Program-made: the position numbers and the translations under genes
Notes under the pieces: generated by a model
What the model was told of the DNA's origin: nothing
What the model saw: only the letters and a program-made list of their open reading frames with translations
Database searches by the model: none
NCBI RefSeq assembly: GCF_003030345.1
Contig: NZ_CP028158.1
Span: 5,084,001-5,148,000 of the forward strand
Reading direction: 5' to 3'
DNA: 64,000 nt
DNA from: Plantactinospora sp. BC1
Lineage (GTDB): Bacteria > Actinomycetota > Actinomycetes > Mycobacteriales > Micromonosporaceae
Shown here: positions 41,785-50,279 of the stretch, piece by piece
Numbering within the stretch: position 1 is the stretch's first letter
Layout: every line of letters begins with the position of its first letter

Positions 41785-43308
41785 ATGATGTGGATGCCGC
41801 GCAGCAGGTCACCCCGGCCGCTCCCGGCCGTTGCCACCGCGACCGGTGCGACCGCGCACCGGCCCGGCCGGCGGCTCGGCACGCCACTGATCGGCGCGCT
41901 GGCCACGGTGCTGGCGCTGCTGGCCGGTCTGCTCCCGGGAGTGCCGGCCGGCGCCGCCCCGGCGGTGAACTACACCAACCCGCTGGTCAACCAGCGGGCC
42001 GACCCGCACATCGTCAAGCACACCGACGGCTACTACTACATGACCGCGACCGTGCCGCAGTACGACCGGATCGTGCTCCGCCGCGCGACCACCCTGCAGG
42101 GGCTGTCCAGCGCCGCCGAGACGACGATCTGGCGCCGGCACACCAGCGGCGAGATGGGGGCGCACATCTGGGCGCCCGAGATCCACTTCATCAACAACCG
42201 CTGGTACGTCTACTTCGCCGCCGGCCGCACCGACGACGTCTGGCGGATCCGGATGTACGTGCTGGAGAACTCCAGCGCCAACCCGCTGACCGGCTCGTGG
42301 ACCGAACGCGGCCGGATCAGCACCCCGTGGGACACCTTCGCGCTGGACGCCTCGACCTTCGTGGCGAACGGCGTCCGCTATCTGGTCTGGGCGCAGTCCG
42401 AACCGGGGATCTCGACCAACTCCAACCTCTACCTGGCCCGGATGGGTGCCAACCCGTGGCAGATCACCGGCACGGTGACCCGGCTGACCGTGCCGACGTA
42501 CGACTGGGAGACCCGGGGTTACCGGGTGGCCGAGGGGCCGGCGGTGATCCAGCGCAACGGTCGGATCTTCCTGACCTACTCGGCCAGCGCCACCGACGCC
42601 AACTACTGCCTCGGCATGCTCACCGCCTCGGCGACGGCGAACCTGCTCTCCGCCTCGTCGTGGAGCAAGAGCCCGAACCCGGTCTTCACCAGCAACGCCG
42701 CGACCGGCCAGTACGGGCCCGGGCACAACTCGTTCACCGTCTCCGAGGACGGCCAGAGCGACATCCTGGTCTACCACGACCGCAACTACCGGGACATCAA
42801 CGGTGACCCGCTGAACGACCCCAACCGGCGTACCCGGATCCAGAAGCTCTACTGGAACGCCGACGGCACCCCGAACCTCGGCATCCCGGTGCCGGACGGC
42901 GCGACCCCGGTCCGGCTGCGCCCGCACGACCTCGCCGGCAGCTACCTGCGGCACTACGACTACCGGGGCCGGGTCGAGGCGAACGTGACGCCGCTGGCCG
43001 ACTCGCAGTTCCGGATCGTGACCGGCCTGGCCGGCTCCGGCACCGTCTCGCTGGAGTCGACGAACTTCCCCGGCTACTACCTGCGGCACCGCGACTACGC
43101 GGTCTACGTGGAGCGGGACGACGGCTCGGCGCAGTTCCGCGCCGACGCCAGCTTCCTGCGCCGGGCCGGCCTGGCCAGCTCCGCCGCCATCTCGCTGGAG
43201 GCGCAGAACGCCGCCGGGCGGTACCTGCGCCACCGGGCCGGGCTGCTCTACGTCGAGCCGGTGACCTCCAGTGCCGAGCAGGCCTCCGCCACCCTCCACC
43301 TGGAGTAG
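41785..43308 (+). CDS. Secreted GH43-AbfB exo-arabinofuranosidase-like enzyme
   Basis: 507 residues: long N-terminal region with a hydrophobic segment ending VPAGAAPA (signal, about 1-57), GH43 propeller (about 60-370) and an AbfB/CBM42 beta-trefoil (about 375-507; YLRHYDYRGRVE, YYLRHRDYAVYVE, RYLRHRAGLLYVE). Catalytic acids: QRADPHIVK, TFALDASTF, RVAEGPAVI. The pairing of GH43 with CBM42 is that of the Streptomyces avermitilis exo-1,5-alpha-L-arabinofuranosidase. It removes arabinose from ends and is divergent from the endo-arabinanase. ATG at 41785 or 41788 are equally possible. Confidence 0.88.
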   Translation: MMWMPRSRSPRPLPAVATATGATAHRPGRRLGTPLIGALATVLALLAGLLPGVPAGAAPAVNYTNPLVNQRADPHIVKHTDGYYYMTATVPQYDRIVLRRATTLQGLSSAAETTIWRRHTSGEMGAHIWAPEIHFINNRWYVYFAAGRTDDVWRIRMYVLENSSANPLTGSWTERGRISTPWDTFALDASTFVANGVRYLVWAQSEPGISTNSNLYLARMGANPWQITGTVTRLTVPTYDWETRGYRVAEGPAVIQRNGRIFLTYSASATDANYCLGMLTASATANLLSASSWSKSPNPVFTSNAATGQYGPGHNSFTVSEDGQSDILVYHDRNYRDINGDPLNDPNRRTRIQKLYWNADGTPNLGIPVPDGATPVRLRPHDLAGSYLRHYDYRGRVEANVTPLADSQFRIVTGLAGSGTVSLESTNFPGYYLRHRDYAVYVERDDGSAQFRADASFLRRAGLASSAAISLEAQNAAGRYLRHRAGLLYVEPVTSSAEQASATLHLE

Positions 43309-43324
43309 GTCGCCGCACCGACCC

Positions 43325-43354
43325 GCCGGAGAGTCGTGATGCTGACTCTCCGGC
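43325..43354 (+). terminator. Terminator after the GH43-AbfB gene
   Basis: Eleven-base perfect arms GCCGGAGAGTC/GACTCTCCGGC around an eight-base loop, 16 bases after the stop. Confidence 0.8.
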
Positions 43355-43408
43355 AGGTTGCCGAACCGGTTTCGCCTGGTGAGCGCCGGTGTCGGTAAGG
43401 ATGGAGGC

Positions 43409-44797
43409 ATGCCTTCGCCACTGTCCAAGCCCCGCCATGCCGTGGTCATCGGCGGGAGCTTCGCCGGCCTCTGTGTCGCGCGCACCCTCGCCGACTTCGT
43501 CGAGCGGGTCACCGTACTCGACCGGGACCGCTTTCCGGACGGACCGAGGCTGCGTACGGGCATCCCGCAGGCGCGTCACCTGCACGTCCTGGTCACCTCC
43601 GGACAGCGGGCGCTCGACCGGCTCTTTCCCGGCCTGATGGCCGAGCTGTACGACCGGGGCGCCGTCCCGGTCGCCGCGCCGACCGACCTGCTGTCGCTGA
43701 GCCCGAACGGGTGGCGGGAGCGTTTCCCGGCCACCCACACCCTGGTCGGGGCGAGTCGGGAACTGCTGGACTGGACCATCCGGCAGCGGCTCGCCGCCGA
43801 CGGGCGGATCCGGTTCGAGACCGCCCGCGAGGTGGTCGGACTCCTGCCCGGTCCGGACGGCGCCTCGGTCACCGGGGTGCTGTTGCGGGTCCGCAACGGC
43901 GGCGCCGAGATCCACCGCTGCGAGGCCGACCTGGTCGTCGACGCGAGCGGGCGCGGCTCGCGTACCCCGCAGTGGCTGGCCGCGCTCGGTTACGGCCGGC
44001 CGGAGGAGACCCGGATCGACGCCGGCCTGGGCTATGCGAGCCGGCGCTACCGGCTGGCGCCGGGCGTCGCCGACGGCTGGAAGAACATCATGCTGATGCC
44101 GAAACCGCCGCAGGTCTCCCGGGCCGGGGTGCTCTATCCGATCGAGAACGGCCGGTGGATGGTCACCGTCGGCGGGTTCGGCGACGAGATCCCGCCCACC
44201 GACGAGACGGGCTTCCTGGAGTTCACCCGCAACCTGCGCAGTCCGCTGATCTACGAGGCGATCCGGGACGCCGAGCCGGACGGGCCGATCCACGGGTTCC
44301 GGCGGACCGGGAACCACCGCCGGCACTACGAGACGATGCCGCGCTGGCCGGAGGGGTTCCTGGTGGTCGGGGACGCCGCCTGCGCCTTCAACCCCGTCTA
44401 CGGGCAGGGGATGAGCGTCGCCGCGCAGACCGCGGTGGTGCTCGGCGAGCACCTTCGGGCACACCGGCGGTTCGGGCGGGCCGCCCAGGCAGCGGTGGCC
44501 GGGTGCAGCGCCACCGCCTGGACCATCGCCACCGGTACCGACCTGCGGTTCGCCGCCGGCGCGGTCCGGCCGGGACGGCGTGGCCGGCTCTCGTACTGGT
44601 ATCTGGACCGGGCCTCCGACGTGGCCGACCGGGACCCGTACGTGCTGCGGGTGCTGACCGACGTGCAGCACCTGGTCCGGCCGCCGACCGCGCTGGCGCA
44701 CCCGAGGGTGGCGCTGCGGGTGCTGCGCGGCCCGACCCGGCCGCCGCTGAGCACCCCGCCGGTCACGGTGCCGGGTCGGCCGGCGCCCGGACGGTGA
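43409..44797 (+). CDS. FAD-dependent monooxygenase/oxidoreductase
   Basis: 462 residues. The dinucleotide-binding start is AVVIGGSFAGLCVARTLAD, then VTVLDRDRF as the ribose-binding end, DLVVDASGRGSRTPQWLAAL in the middle and FLVVGDAACAFNPVYGQGMS for the flavin ribityl chain. It resembles para-hydroxybenzoate-hydroxylase-type flavoproteins and halogenase relatives; the halogenase WxWxIP motif is not seen. The substrate is unknown. ATG at 43409 follows GGAGG. Its 3' end overlaps the convergent TetR gene by 35 bases. Confidence 0.83.
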   Translation: MPSPLSKPRHAVVIGGSFAGLCVARTLADFVERVTVLDRDRFPDGPRLRTGIPQARHLHVLVTSGQRALDRLFPGLMAELYDRGAVPVAAPTDLLSLSPNGWRERFPATHTLVGASRELLDWTIRQRLAADGRIRFETAREVVGLLPGPDGASVTGVLLRVRNGGAEIHRCEADLVVDASGRGSRTPQWLAALGYGRPEETRIDAGLGYASRRYRLAPGVADGWKNIMLMPKPPQVSRAGVLYPIENGRWMVTVGGFGDEIPPTDETGFLEFTRNLRSPLIYEAIRDAEPDGPIHGFRRTGNHRRHYETMPRWPEGFLVVGDAACAFNPVYGQGMSVAAQTAVVLGEHLRAHRRFGRAAQAAVAGCSATAWTIATGTDLRFAAGAVRPGRRGRLSYWYLDRASDVADRDPYVLRVLTDVQHLVRPPTALAHPRVALRVLRGPTRPPLSTPPVTVPGRPAPGR

Positions 44798-45356
44798 GCA
44801 CCCCGGCCAGGTCGATGTCGTCGGCGCGGCCGTCGAAACCGGACTCCGAGATCAGCCGGGCGCCGAGGACGGTGCTCCAGAAGGTCCGCGCCTCGACGTC
44901 GGCGGGACGGTCGATCACCCAGCCGTGCCGGTCCAGGATCGCGGCGAGATAGCTCTGCGCCCTGCGGAACAGCACGGCGAGACCCTGCTCGGCCACCGGT
45001 CGCAGCTCCGGCCGGCGCCGGGTGATCGACATCGCCTGCACCGCGATCGGCACCGCGGGCAGGGTCAGCGCGCTGCGGGCCAACGCCGTACGGAACGCGG
45101 CGGGGGTACGCCGGCGTCGGCCGACCGGCTCCAGCCGCTCGGCGTCGCGCAGCAGCAGCATGAACGCGGCGTGCACGAAGAGCCCGTCCTTGGAGCCGAA
45201 GTAGTAGGTGATCTGGTTCGGGTGGGCCGAGGCGGCGGTGGCGATCTCGGCCACGCTGACCGCGTCGAAGCCGCGCTCGGCGAAGAGTGTCGCGGCGTGC
45301 TCGAGGATCTGCGCCCGGGTGCGCCGGCCTCGGGCCCGGGGCGGCTCGGTGGACAT
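44763..45356 (-). CDS. TetR-family repressor
   Basis: 197 residues. The helix-turn-helix is near 12-60 (TRAQILEHAATLFAERGFDA VSVAEIATAASAHPNQITYYF), followed by a ligand domain with no recognised motif. It is divergent from the ketosynthase gene, with a perfect 21-base palindrome between them, and converges on the monooxygenase gene, so it probably controls the ketosynthase and itself. ATG at 45356 is chosen because the operator overlaps any upstream start. Confidence 0.88.
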   Translation of the reverse strand: MSTEPPRARGRRTRAQILEHAATLFAERGFDAVSVAEIATAASAHPNQITYYFGSKDGLFVHAAFMLLLRDAERLEPVGRRRRTPAAFRTALARSALTLPAVPIAVQAMSITRRRPELRPVAEQGLAVLFRRAQSYLAAILDRHGWVIDRPADVEARTFWSTVLGARLISESGFDGRADDIDLAGVLTVRAPADPAP

Positions 45357-45360
45357 GCCA

Positions 45361-45381
45361 TAGTTGTATGCGATACAACTA
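45361..45381. promoter_or_regulatory. Perfect TetR operator
   Basis: TAGTTGTAT (45361-45369) and ATACAACTA (45373-45381) are exact inverted repeats around GCG. The site is only five bases from the TetR start and 45 from the ketosynthase start, so binding would shut both genes. Confidence 0.8.
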
Positions 45382-45425
45382 ACGGAGGACAAGCCGGCAC
45401 ACCGCGAAGACGACGAGGAGACAGC

Positions 45426-46661
45426 ATGAGCGGCCGGGACGTTGTCGTCACCGGACTCGGCGCGACCACCCCGCTCGGCGGGGACGTCGACTCCCTCTGG
45501 CAGGGCATGCTCGCCGGGCACTCCGGGGTACGCCGGATCGACGACCTCGTGGCCTCCTTCGCGCACACCGACGACCTGCCGACCAGGATCGCCGCGCCGA
45601 TGGCCGTCTCGCCGGACTCGGCGCTGACCCGGGTGCAGGCCCGCCGGATGGACCGCTGCCAGCAGGCCGCGCTGGTCGCCGCCCGGCAGGCCTGGGCCGA
45701 CGCCGGCAGTCCCGAGGTCGACCCGCTCCGCCTGGCGGTGGTGGTCGGCACCGGGATCGGCGGCGTCAACACCCTGCTGGCCCAGGACGACCTGCTGGAG
45801 CAGAAGGGTCCGGCCCGGATCTCCCCGCTCACCGTGCCGATGCTGATGCCGAACGGTCCGGCGGCCTGGGTCAGCCTGGAGTTCGACGCCCGGGCCGGCG
45901 TCTACACCACCGTCTCCGCCTGCGCCTCCGGTGCCGAGGCCCTCGCGCTCGGCGCCCGGCTGATCCGCTCCGGCGAGGCCGACGTGGTGATCGCCGGTGG
46001 TGCCGAGGCCGCCATCGCACCGCTGACCATCGCCGGCTTCGCCCAGGCGCGTACCCTCTCCAAGCGCAACGACGAGCCGGAGCGGGCCTCCCGACCGTTC
46101 GACGTGGACCGCGACGGGTTCGTGCTCGGCGAGGGTGCCGGGATGATGATCCTGGAACGGGCGGACTTCGCGGCGGGCCGGGGTGCCCGGGTGCTCGGCC
46201 GGCTCGCCGGCTACGGGATCACCGCCGACGCGCACCACATCACCGGTCCGGACCCGACCGGTGCCGGGCAGGTCCGGGCGATCCGCAACGCCGTGGCCGA
46301 CGCCGGGCTGGGACCGGGCGACGTCGGGCACGTCAACTGTCACGCCACCTCCACCGTGGTCGGTGACGTCGGCGAGGCGAACGCGATCCAGCAGGCGCTC
46401 GGCGACGACGTCGTGCTCACCGCGCCGAAGTCGAGCCTCGGGCACCTGGTCGGCGCGGCCGGCGCGGTGGAGGGGATCCTCACCCTGCTGTCGGTCGCCA
46501 ACGACGTCATCCCGCCGACGCTCAACCTGGACCGCAAGGACCCCGAGGTCCGGTTGGAGGTGGCCGCCGACGGGCCGCGCGAGCAGCGGCTCGACGCCGC
46601 CGTCTGCAACTCCTTCGGGTTCGGCGGGCAGAACGTCTCGCTGCTCTTCGCCGCCGCCTGA
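45426..46661 (+). CDS. Beta-ketoacyl-ACP synthase, FabF/KAS-II type
   Basis: 411 residues with the complete Cys-His-His triad: Cys166 in VSACASGAE, His306 in NCHATST and His340 in SSLGHLVGAAG. The C-terminal NSFGFGGQN is typical of KAS II and aromatic PKS KS-alpha. It extends acyl chains by decarboxylative condensation. It stands alone, without chain-length factor, ACP or reductase, beside its own TetR. Orphan FabF genes of this kind alter membrane fatty acids or serve a specialised pathway; which applies here is unknown. ATG at 45426 follows GAGGAG. Confidence 0.92.
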   Translation: MSGRDVVVTGLGATTPLGGDVDSLWQGMLAGHSGVRRIDDLVASFAHTDDLPTRIAAPMAVSPDSALTRVQARRMDRCQQAALVAARQAWADAGSPEVDPLRLAVVVGTGIGGVNTLLAQDDLLEQKGPARISPLTVPMLMPNGPAAWVSLEFDARAGVYTTVSACASGAEALALGARLIRSGEADVVIAGGAEAAIAPLTIAGFAQARTLSKRNDEPERASRPFDVDRDGFVLGEGAGMMILERADFAAGRGARVLGRLAGYGITADAHHITGPDPTGAGQVRAIRNAVADAGLGPGDVGHVNCHATSTVVGDVGEANAIQQALGDDVVLTAPKSSLGHLVGAAGAVEGILTLLSVANDVIPPTLNLDRKDPEVRLEVAADGPREQRLDAAVCNSFGFGGQNVSLLFAAA

Positions 46662-46701
46662 CGACGGCCCCGCCCGGCGCCGGGTCGGAGGGGACGGGAG
46701 G

Positions 46702-46730
46702 TTGAAAAGTTTCACCGTGGTTGGTTGAAT
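46702..46730 (+). promoter_or_regulatory. Promoter with small palindrome before the PL8 gene
   Basis: TTGAAA (46702-46707) and TTGAAT (46725-46730) are 17 bases apart. TGAAA-AG-TTTCA (46703-46714) overlaps the -35 as a possible operator. Confidence 0.45.
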
Positions 46731-46767
46731 TCGGCAATCACCTACGGTCGATCTTGGAGCGTCCGCC

Positions 46768-49314
46768 GTGTCCGTCTCCCGCCGCGCCATCCTGTCGACG
46801 ATCCCCGCCGCCGGCCTGCTGGCGCTGGCCGGACAGGCGCGGGCCAGCGCCGCGACCCCGGCGGACCGGGCGAGCACCGCCCCCGCCGAGCACGCCGTAC
46901 TGCGCGACAACACGGTCGCGATCCTCGCCGGTACCGCCGAGTCGAACGCCCGGCCCGAGGTCGCGGCCAAACTCGCGGCGATCGACGCCACGGCCCGGGC
47001 CCGACTCGACGCGCTGGCCGGGGCCGGACCGGGCGAGCTGTTCCGGGGCGTACCGCTGGGCAGCAGCGACCCCAACCTGACCACGTCGTTCCAGTACCTC
47101 TACGAGATCGCCCTGGCCAGCCGGGTCCCCGGCGGCGCCCTCGACGGCGACCTCGCACTGCGCCGCCGGGTGCTCGACGGGCTCGGCTGGCTGCACGAGC
47201 GCTACTACGGCGACCAGTCGACCGGCTACTACGGCAACTGGCACAACTGGGAGATCGGCATCTCCCACCACGTCAGCCGGATCCTGGTGCTGCTCGCCGA
47301 CGACGTGGCGGCGTACCGGCCGGAGCTGGTCGCCGGCTATGTGGCCTCGATGGACGCCTACCTGCGCAACGGCAAGGACGGCGACGTCGACCTCGACTCG
47401 CGGTTCCACACCGGCGCCAACCTCGCCGACATCGCGACGAACCGGATCCTCCAGGGCGCCGTACTCGGCGACGACGCCCGGATCCGTAAGGCCCTCGCCG
47501 ACCAGCTCACCGTCTTCGCCACCGTCGACCCGTACGCGCTGGTGCACGGCGTCACCGACGGCTACTACGCCGACGGGTCGTTCATCCAGCACGCCTCGGT
47601 CGCCTACACCGGCTCGTACGGCCGGAACCTGCTGACCCGGGTGGTGCAGACCATCAAGATCCTCGAAGGTACCGGCTACGTCCCCGGCGCCGACCTGGTC
47701 GACGTGGTCCGGGGCTGGGTGGTCGACGGGTTCGCCCCGCTGATCTTCGAGGGCTGGATGATGGAGATCGTCAAGGGTCGGGCGGTCTCCCGGACCAGCA
47801 CCGGCTACGCCGACGTGGCGGGCGTGCTGGAGGCGGTCGTCGACCTCTCCGGCCACGCCACCGGCGCCGACGCCCGGGCGCTGGCCGGCTACGTCAAGTT
47901 CGTCCGGCAGACCTCCCGGGCCACGCTCAACCCGAGCAGCTTCGTCTCGCCGGTCAGCATCGCCCGGTACGCCGACATCCTGGCCGACGCCTCGATACCG
48001 GCGGCCGACCTGAACCCGCCGCGGCGCAGCGTCGCGTTCAACGCGATGGACCGGACCGTGCACCGCCGCCCCGGCTACGCCTTCGCGCTCGCCCGCAGCT
48101 CGGAGCGGATCAGCAAGTACGAGTACATGAACGGCGAGAACCTGACGCCCTGGTTCCAGGGGGACGGGGCGTACTACCTCTACCTCGCCGGGCAGGACCA
48201 GACCCAGGCGTACGGGGTGGACTACTTCACGACCGTCTCGCCGTACCGGCTGGCCGGGGTCACCGCGCCGGTCGAGCACCGGCACACCGTCCCCGAGTTG
48301 TACGGCACCGCCTGGTACGACAACCCGGCGCTCGGCTTCACCTCGTCGTCGGAGTCGCAGAACACCTACGTCTACTTCCCGCGCGGCACCAACGGGTTCT
48401 CCGGCGGCGCCACCCTGGACGCCTACGGGGTGGCCGGGCTGGTCCAGTCCGACGACGCCGCGTACGCCGCCAAGCGGGCCGGTCGGCTGCCGGACGACTT
48501 CGTCGCGTACCGGAACGCGGTGGCGACCAAGTCGTGGTTCCTCTTCGACGACGAGATCGTGGTGCTCGCCGCCGGGGTCGGCGACCTGGCCGGCCGGGCG
48601 GTCAGCACGACGGTCGACAGCCGGATCGCCGAGGAGTCCGACCCGGTGACGGTGACCGGGCGACTCCGCAACGGCCGGAGCTTCACCGGCACCGGCACCG
48701 CCCCGCTGGCCTGGCTGCGCTACGCCAACGCCGCCGCGCAGACCTCGGTCGGCTACGCCTTCCTGGCCGGGCCGGCCCCGACGGTCGGCTCCGAGCTGGT
48801 GACCCGGAGCCGCCGGGTGGTCCGGACCGCCAACCCGGACACGATGGTGCGGAAGCGGGTCTTCTCCGTCTCGGTCGAGCAGGCCGCCGGTGCCCCGCTC
48901 GGCTCGCTGGCGTACGTCCTGCTGCCGAACGCCTCGGAGCAGCGGCTGCGGGCGTACCCGAACGGGCCGGTCGCGGTGCTGGCCAACAGCACCCGGTTCC
49001 AGGCCGTCCGGCACGCCGGGCTGGGGCTGGTCGCCGCGAACGCCTTCGCGCCCGGCCGACACACCGCCGGCCGGCTGGTGGTGGACGGCCCGGCCTCGGT
49101 GCTGCTGCGTCAGGCCCGCGACGGCGGCGTCGCGGTCGCGCTCGCCGACCCGACGATGGACCGCGACACCGTCTCGGTGACGCTGCGCGGCCGGCGGTGC
49201 CGGGTGGTCTCGGCCGACGACGGGATCCGGGTCCGCCGGATCCCCGGCGGCACCCGGATCGAGGCCGTCACCCGGCAGGTGTACGGCCGCAGCCTCCGGG
49301 TCACCCTGCGCTGA
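46768..49314 (+). CDS. Exported polysaccharide lyase, PL8 family
   Basis: 848 residues. A twin-arginine signal (SRRAILSTIPAAGLLALAG) precedes an alpha/alpha toroid and C-terminal beta-sandwiches. The catalytic trio is visible: Asn157 in GNWHNWEIG, His275 in FIQHASVAYTGSYG and Tyr284 in the same motif, with the spacing of hyaluronate and chondroitin AC lyases. PL8 also includes xanthan and glucuronan-type lyases, so the substrate (a glucuronate-containing polymer) is open. GTG at 46768 follows GGAG. It is monocistronic. Confidence 0.9.
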   Translation: MSVSRRAILSTIPAAGLLALAGQARASAATPADRASTAPAEHAVLRDNTVAILAGTAESNARPEVAAKLAAIDATARARLDALAGAGPGELFRGVPLGSSDPNLTTSFQYLYEIALASRVPGGALDGDLALRRRVLDGLGWLHERYYGDQSTGYYGNWHNWEIGISHHVSRILVLLADDVAAYRPELVAGYVASMDAYLRNGKDGDVDLDSRFHTGANLADIATNRILQGAVLGDDARIRKALADQLTVFATVDPYALVHGVTDGYYADGSFIQHASVAYTGSYGRNLLTRVVQTIKILEGTGYVPGADLVDVVRGWVVDGFAPLIFEGWMMEIVKGRAVSRTSTGYADVAGVLEAVVDLSGHATGADARALAGYVKFVRQTSRATLNPSSFVSPVSIARYADILADASIPAADLNPPRRSVAFNAMDRTVHRRPGYAFALARSSERISKYEYMNGENLTPWFQGDGAYYLYLAGQDQTQAYGVDYFTTVSPYRLAGVTAPVEHRHTVPELYGTAWYDNPALGFTSSSESQNTYVYFPRGTNGFSGGATLDAYGVAGLVQSDDAAYAAKRAGRLPDDFVAYRNAVATKSWFLFDDEIVVLAAGVGDLAGRAVSTTVDSRIAEESDPVTVTGRLRNGRSFTGTGTAPLAWLRYANAAAQTSVGYAFLAGPAPTVGSELVTRSRRVVRTANPDTMVRKRVFSVSVEQAAGAPLGSLAYVLLPNASEQRLRAYPNGPVAVLANSTRFQAVRHAGLGLVAANAFAPGRHTAGRLVVDGPASVLLRQARDGGVAVALADPTMDRDTVSVTLRGRRCRVVSADDGIRVRRIPGGTRIEAVTRQVYGRSLRVTLR

Positions 49315-49350
49315 CCCGAGCCGCACCCTGCCGACGCGCGGCTTCCGCCG

Positions 49351-49815
49351 CTAGGAGAGCTTCGGCAGGTACGCGGCCAGGGCCTCGTACGACTCGCGGG
49401 CGCCCTCGGCCATCCCGGAGGCGGCCATCGCGTCGCGCTCCTCCTTGGTGTCGAACCGGGTCACGCTGGTGACCGTCGTCCTGCCGTCGGACTCGGTCAG
49501 CTCCAGCGTCTCCACGCAGACGTGCCCGGGCATGCCCTCGAACTCGAAGGTCTGCACGATCCGCTCCGGCGCCCGGATCTCCCGGTATTCGCCCCGGAAC
49601 GCGTACTCGCCGTCCGGGGCGTGCTCGACAAAGCGGTAGCTGCCGCCGGGCCGGAAGTCCATCTCGCAGTCGAGCGGGTTGCCCCGGCCCCACCAGTGCT
49701 TGACGTGCTCGCACTTCGCGTGCGCCTCGAAGACCAGCGCGCGCGGCGCCTCGAAGACGCGCACCATCTTGATCTCCAGGTCGGTGGGCAGGGTCACGGT
49801 CAGGTTCTCGCTCAT
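49351..49815 (-). CDS. AHSA1/START-like SRPBCC protein
   Basis: 154 residues with the helix-grip fold of the activator-of-Hsp90/CalC group: IKMVRVFEAPRALVFEAHAK, VKHWWGRGNPLDCEMDFRPG and GSYRFVEHAPDGEYAFRGEY are diagnostic. It binds a hydrophobic ligand; the function of ArsR-linked members is mostly unknown. ATG at 49815 lies one base past the ArsR stop, so the pair is coupled. Confidence 0.88.
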   Translation of the reverse strand: MSENLTVTLPTDLEIKMVRVFEAPRALVFEAHAKCEHVKHWWGRGNPLDCEMDFRPGGSYRFVEHAPDGEYAFRGEYREIRAPERIVQTFEFEGMPGHVCVETLELTESDGRTTVTSVTRFDTKEERDAMAASGMAEGARESYEALAAYLPKLS

Positions 49816-49816
49816 C

Positions 49817-50155
49817 TCATTCCTCCGGTCGGGTGTCGTCTCGCTGTAGCTGTCGCAGGTAATCGCCGAGCTGGTCGTAGCGCTGCTCCCAGAACCGCTG
49901 GTAGCCGGCGATCCAGTCGGCCACCTCGCGCAGCGGCTCCGCGTCGAGCCGGCACGGCCGCCACTGCGCCTCCCGGCCCCGGGTGATCAGCCCGGCCCGC
50001 TCCAGCACCTTCAGGTGCTTGGAGACGGCCTGGAGGCTGATCGGGAACGGCTCGGCGATCTGGTTGACCGTCGCCTCGCCCTCGGCCAGCCGGGCCAGGA
50101 TGGCCCGCCGGGTCGGGTCGGCGAGGGCGCCGAACACCTCGCTCAGCCGGTCCAC
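49817..50155 (-). CDS. ArsR-family regulator paired with the SRPBCC gene
   Basis: 112 residues: winged helix FGALADPTRRAILARLAEGE and ISLQAVSKHLKVLERAGLIT, without the metal-binding ELCVCDL motif, so it is the SdpR-like type that represses its own operon. GTG at 50155 has AAGGGCGG upstream; a TTG at 50173 has none and would lie within the operator region. Confidence 0.87.
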   Translation of the reverse strand: MDRLSEVFGALADPTRRAILARLAEGEATVNQIAEPFPISLQAVSKHLKVLERAGLITRGREAQWRPCRLDAEPLREVADWIAGYQRFWEQRYDQLGDYLRQLQRDDTRPEE

Positions 50156-50171
50156 TGGCTCCGCCCTTCTC

Positions 50172-50201
50172 AACCGCGCGGTTAATCAACTGATAGGTTG
50201 A
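50172..50201 (-). promoter_or_regulatory. ArsR operator region
   Basis: AACCGCGCGGTT (50172-50183) is a perfect 12-base palindrome, and TCAAC-N6-GTTGA follows at 50186-50201. Both lie immediately before the ArsR start, consistent with autoregulation. Confidence 0.55.
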
Positions 50202-50233
50202 ATATGCCGCCTGCGGCGGCCGGTGTCAACCCC

Positions 50234-50271
50234 CCGAAGGCTGCCCGCCCCGAGGGACGGGCAGCCTTCGG
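50234..50271 (-). terminator. Terminator of the alpha/beta hydrolase gene
   Basis: Fourteen-base perfect arms 50234-50247 and 50258-50271 around a ten-base loop, nine bases past the stop. Confidence 0.85.
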
Positions 50272-50279
50272 CCGGAGGG

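Noticed and set aside
43409-44797. Flavin-dependent halogenase
   Set aside because: The flavin motifs fit, but the WxWxIP halogenase signature was not seen.
44763-47084. A single long minus-strand frame containing the TetR gene
   Set aside because: Only the part from 45356 downward is a TetR protein. The rest is antisense to the ketosynthase and PL8 genes.
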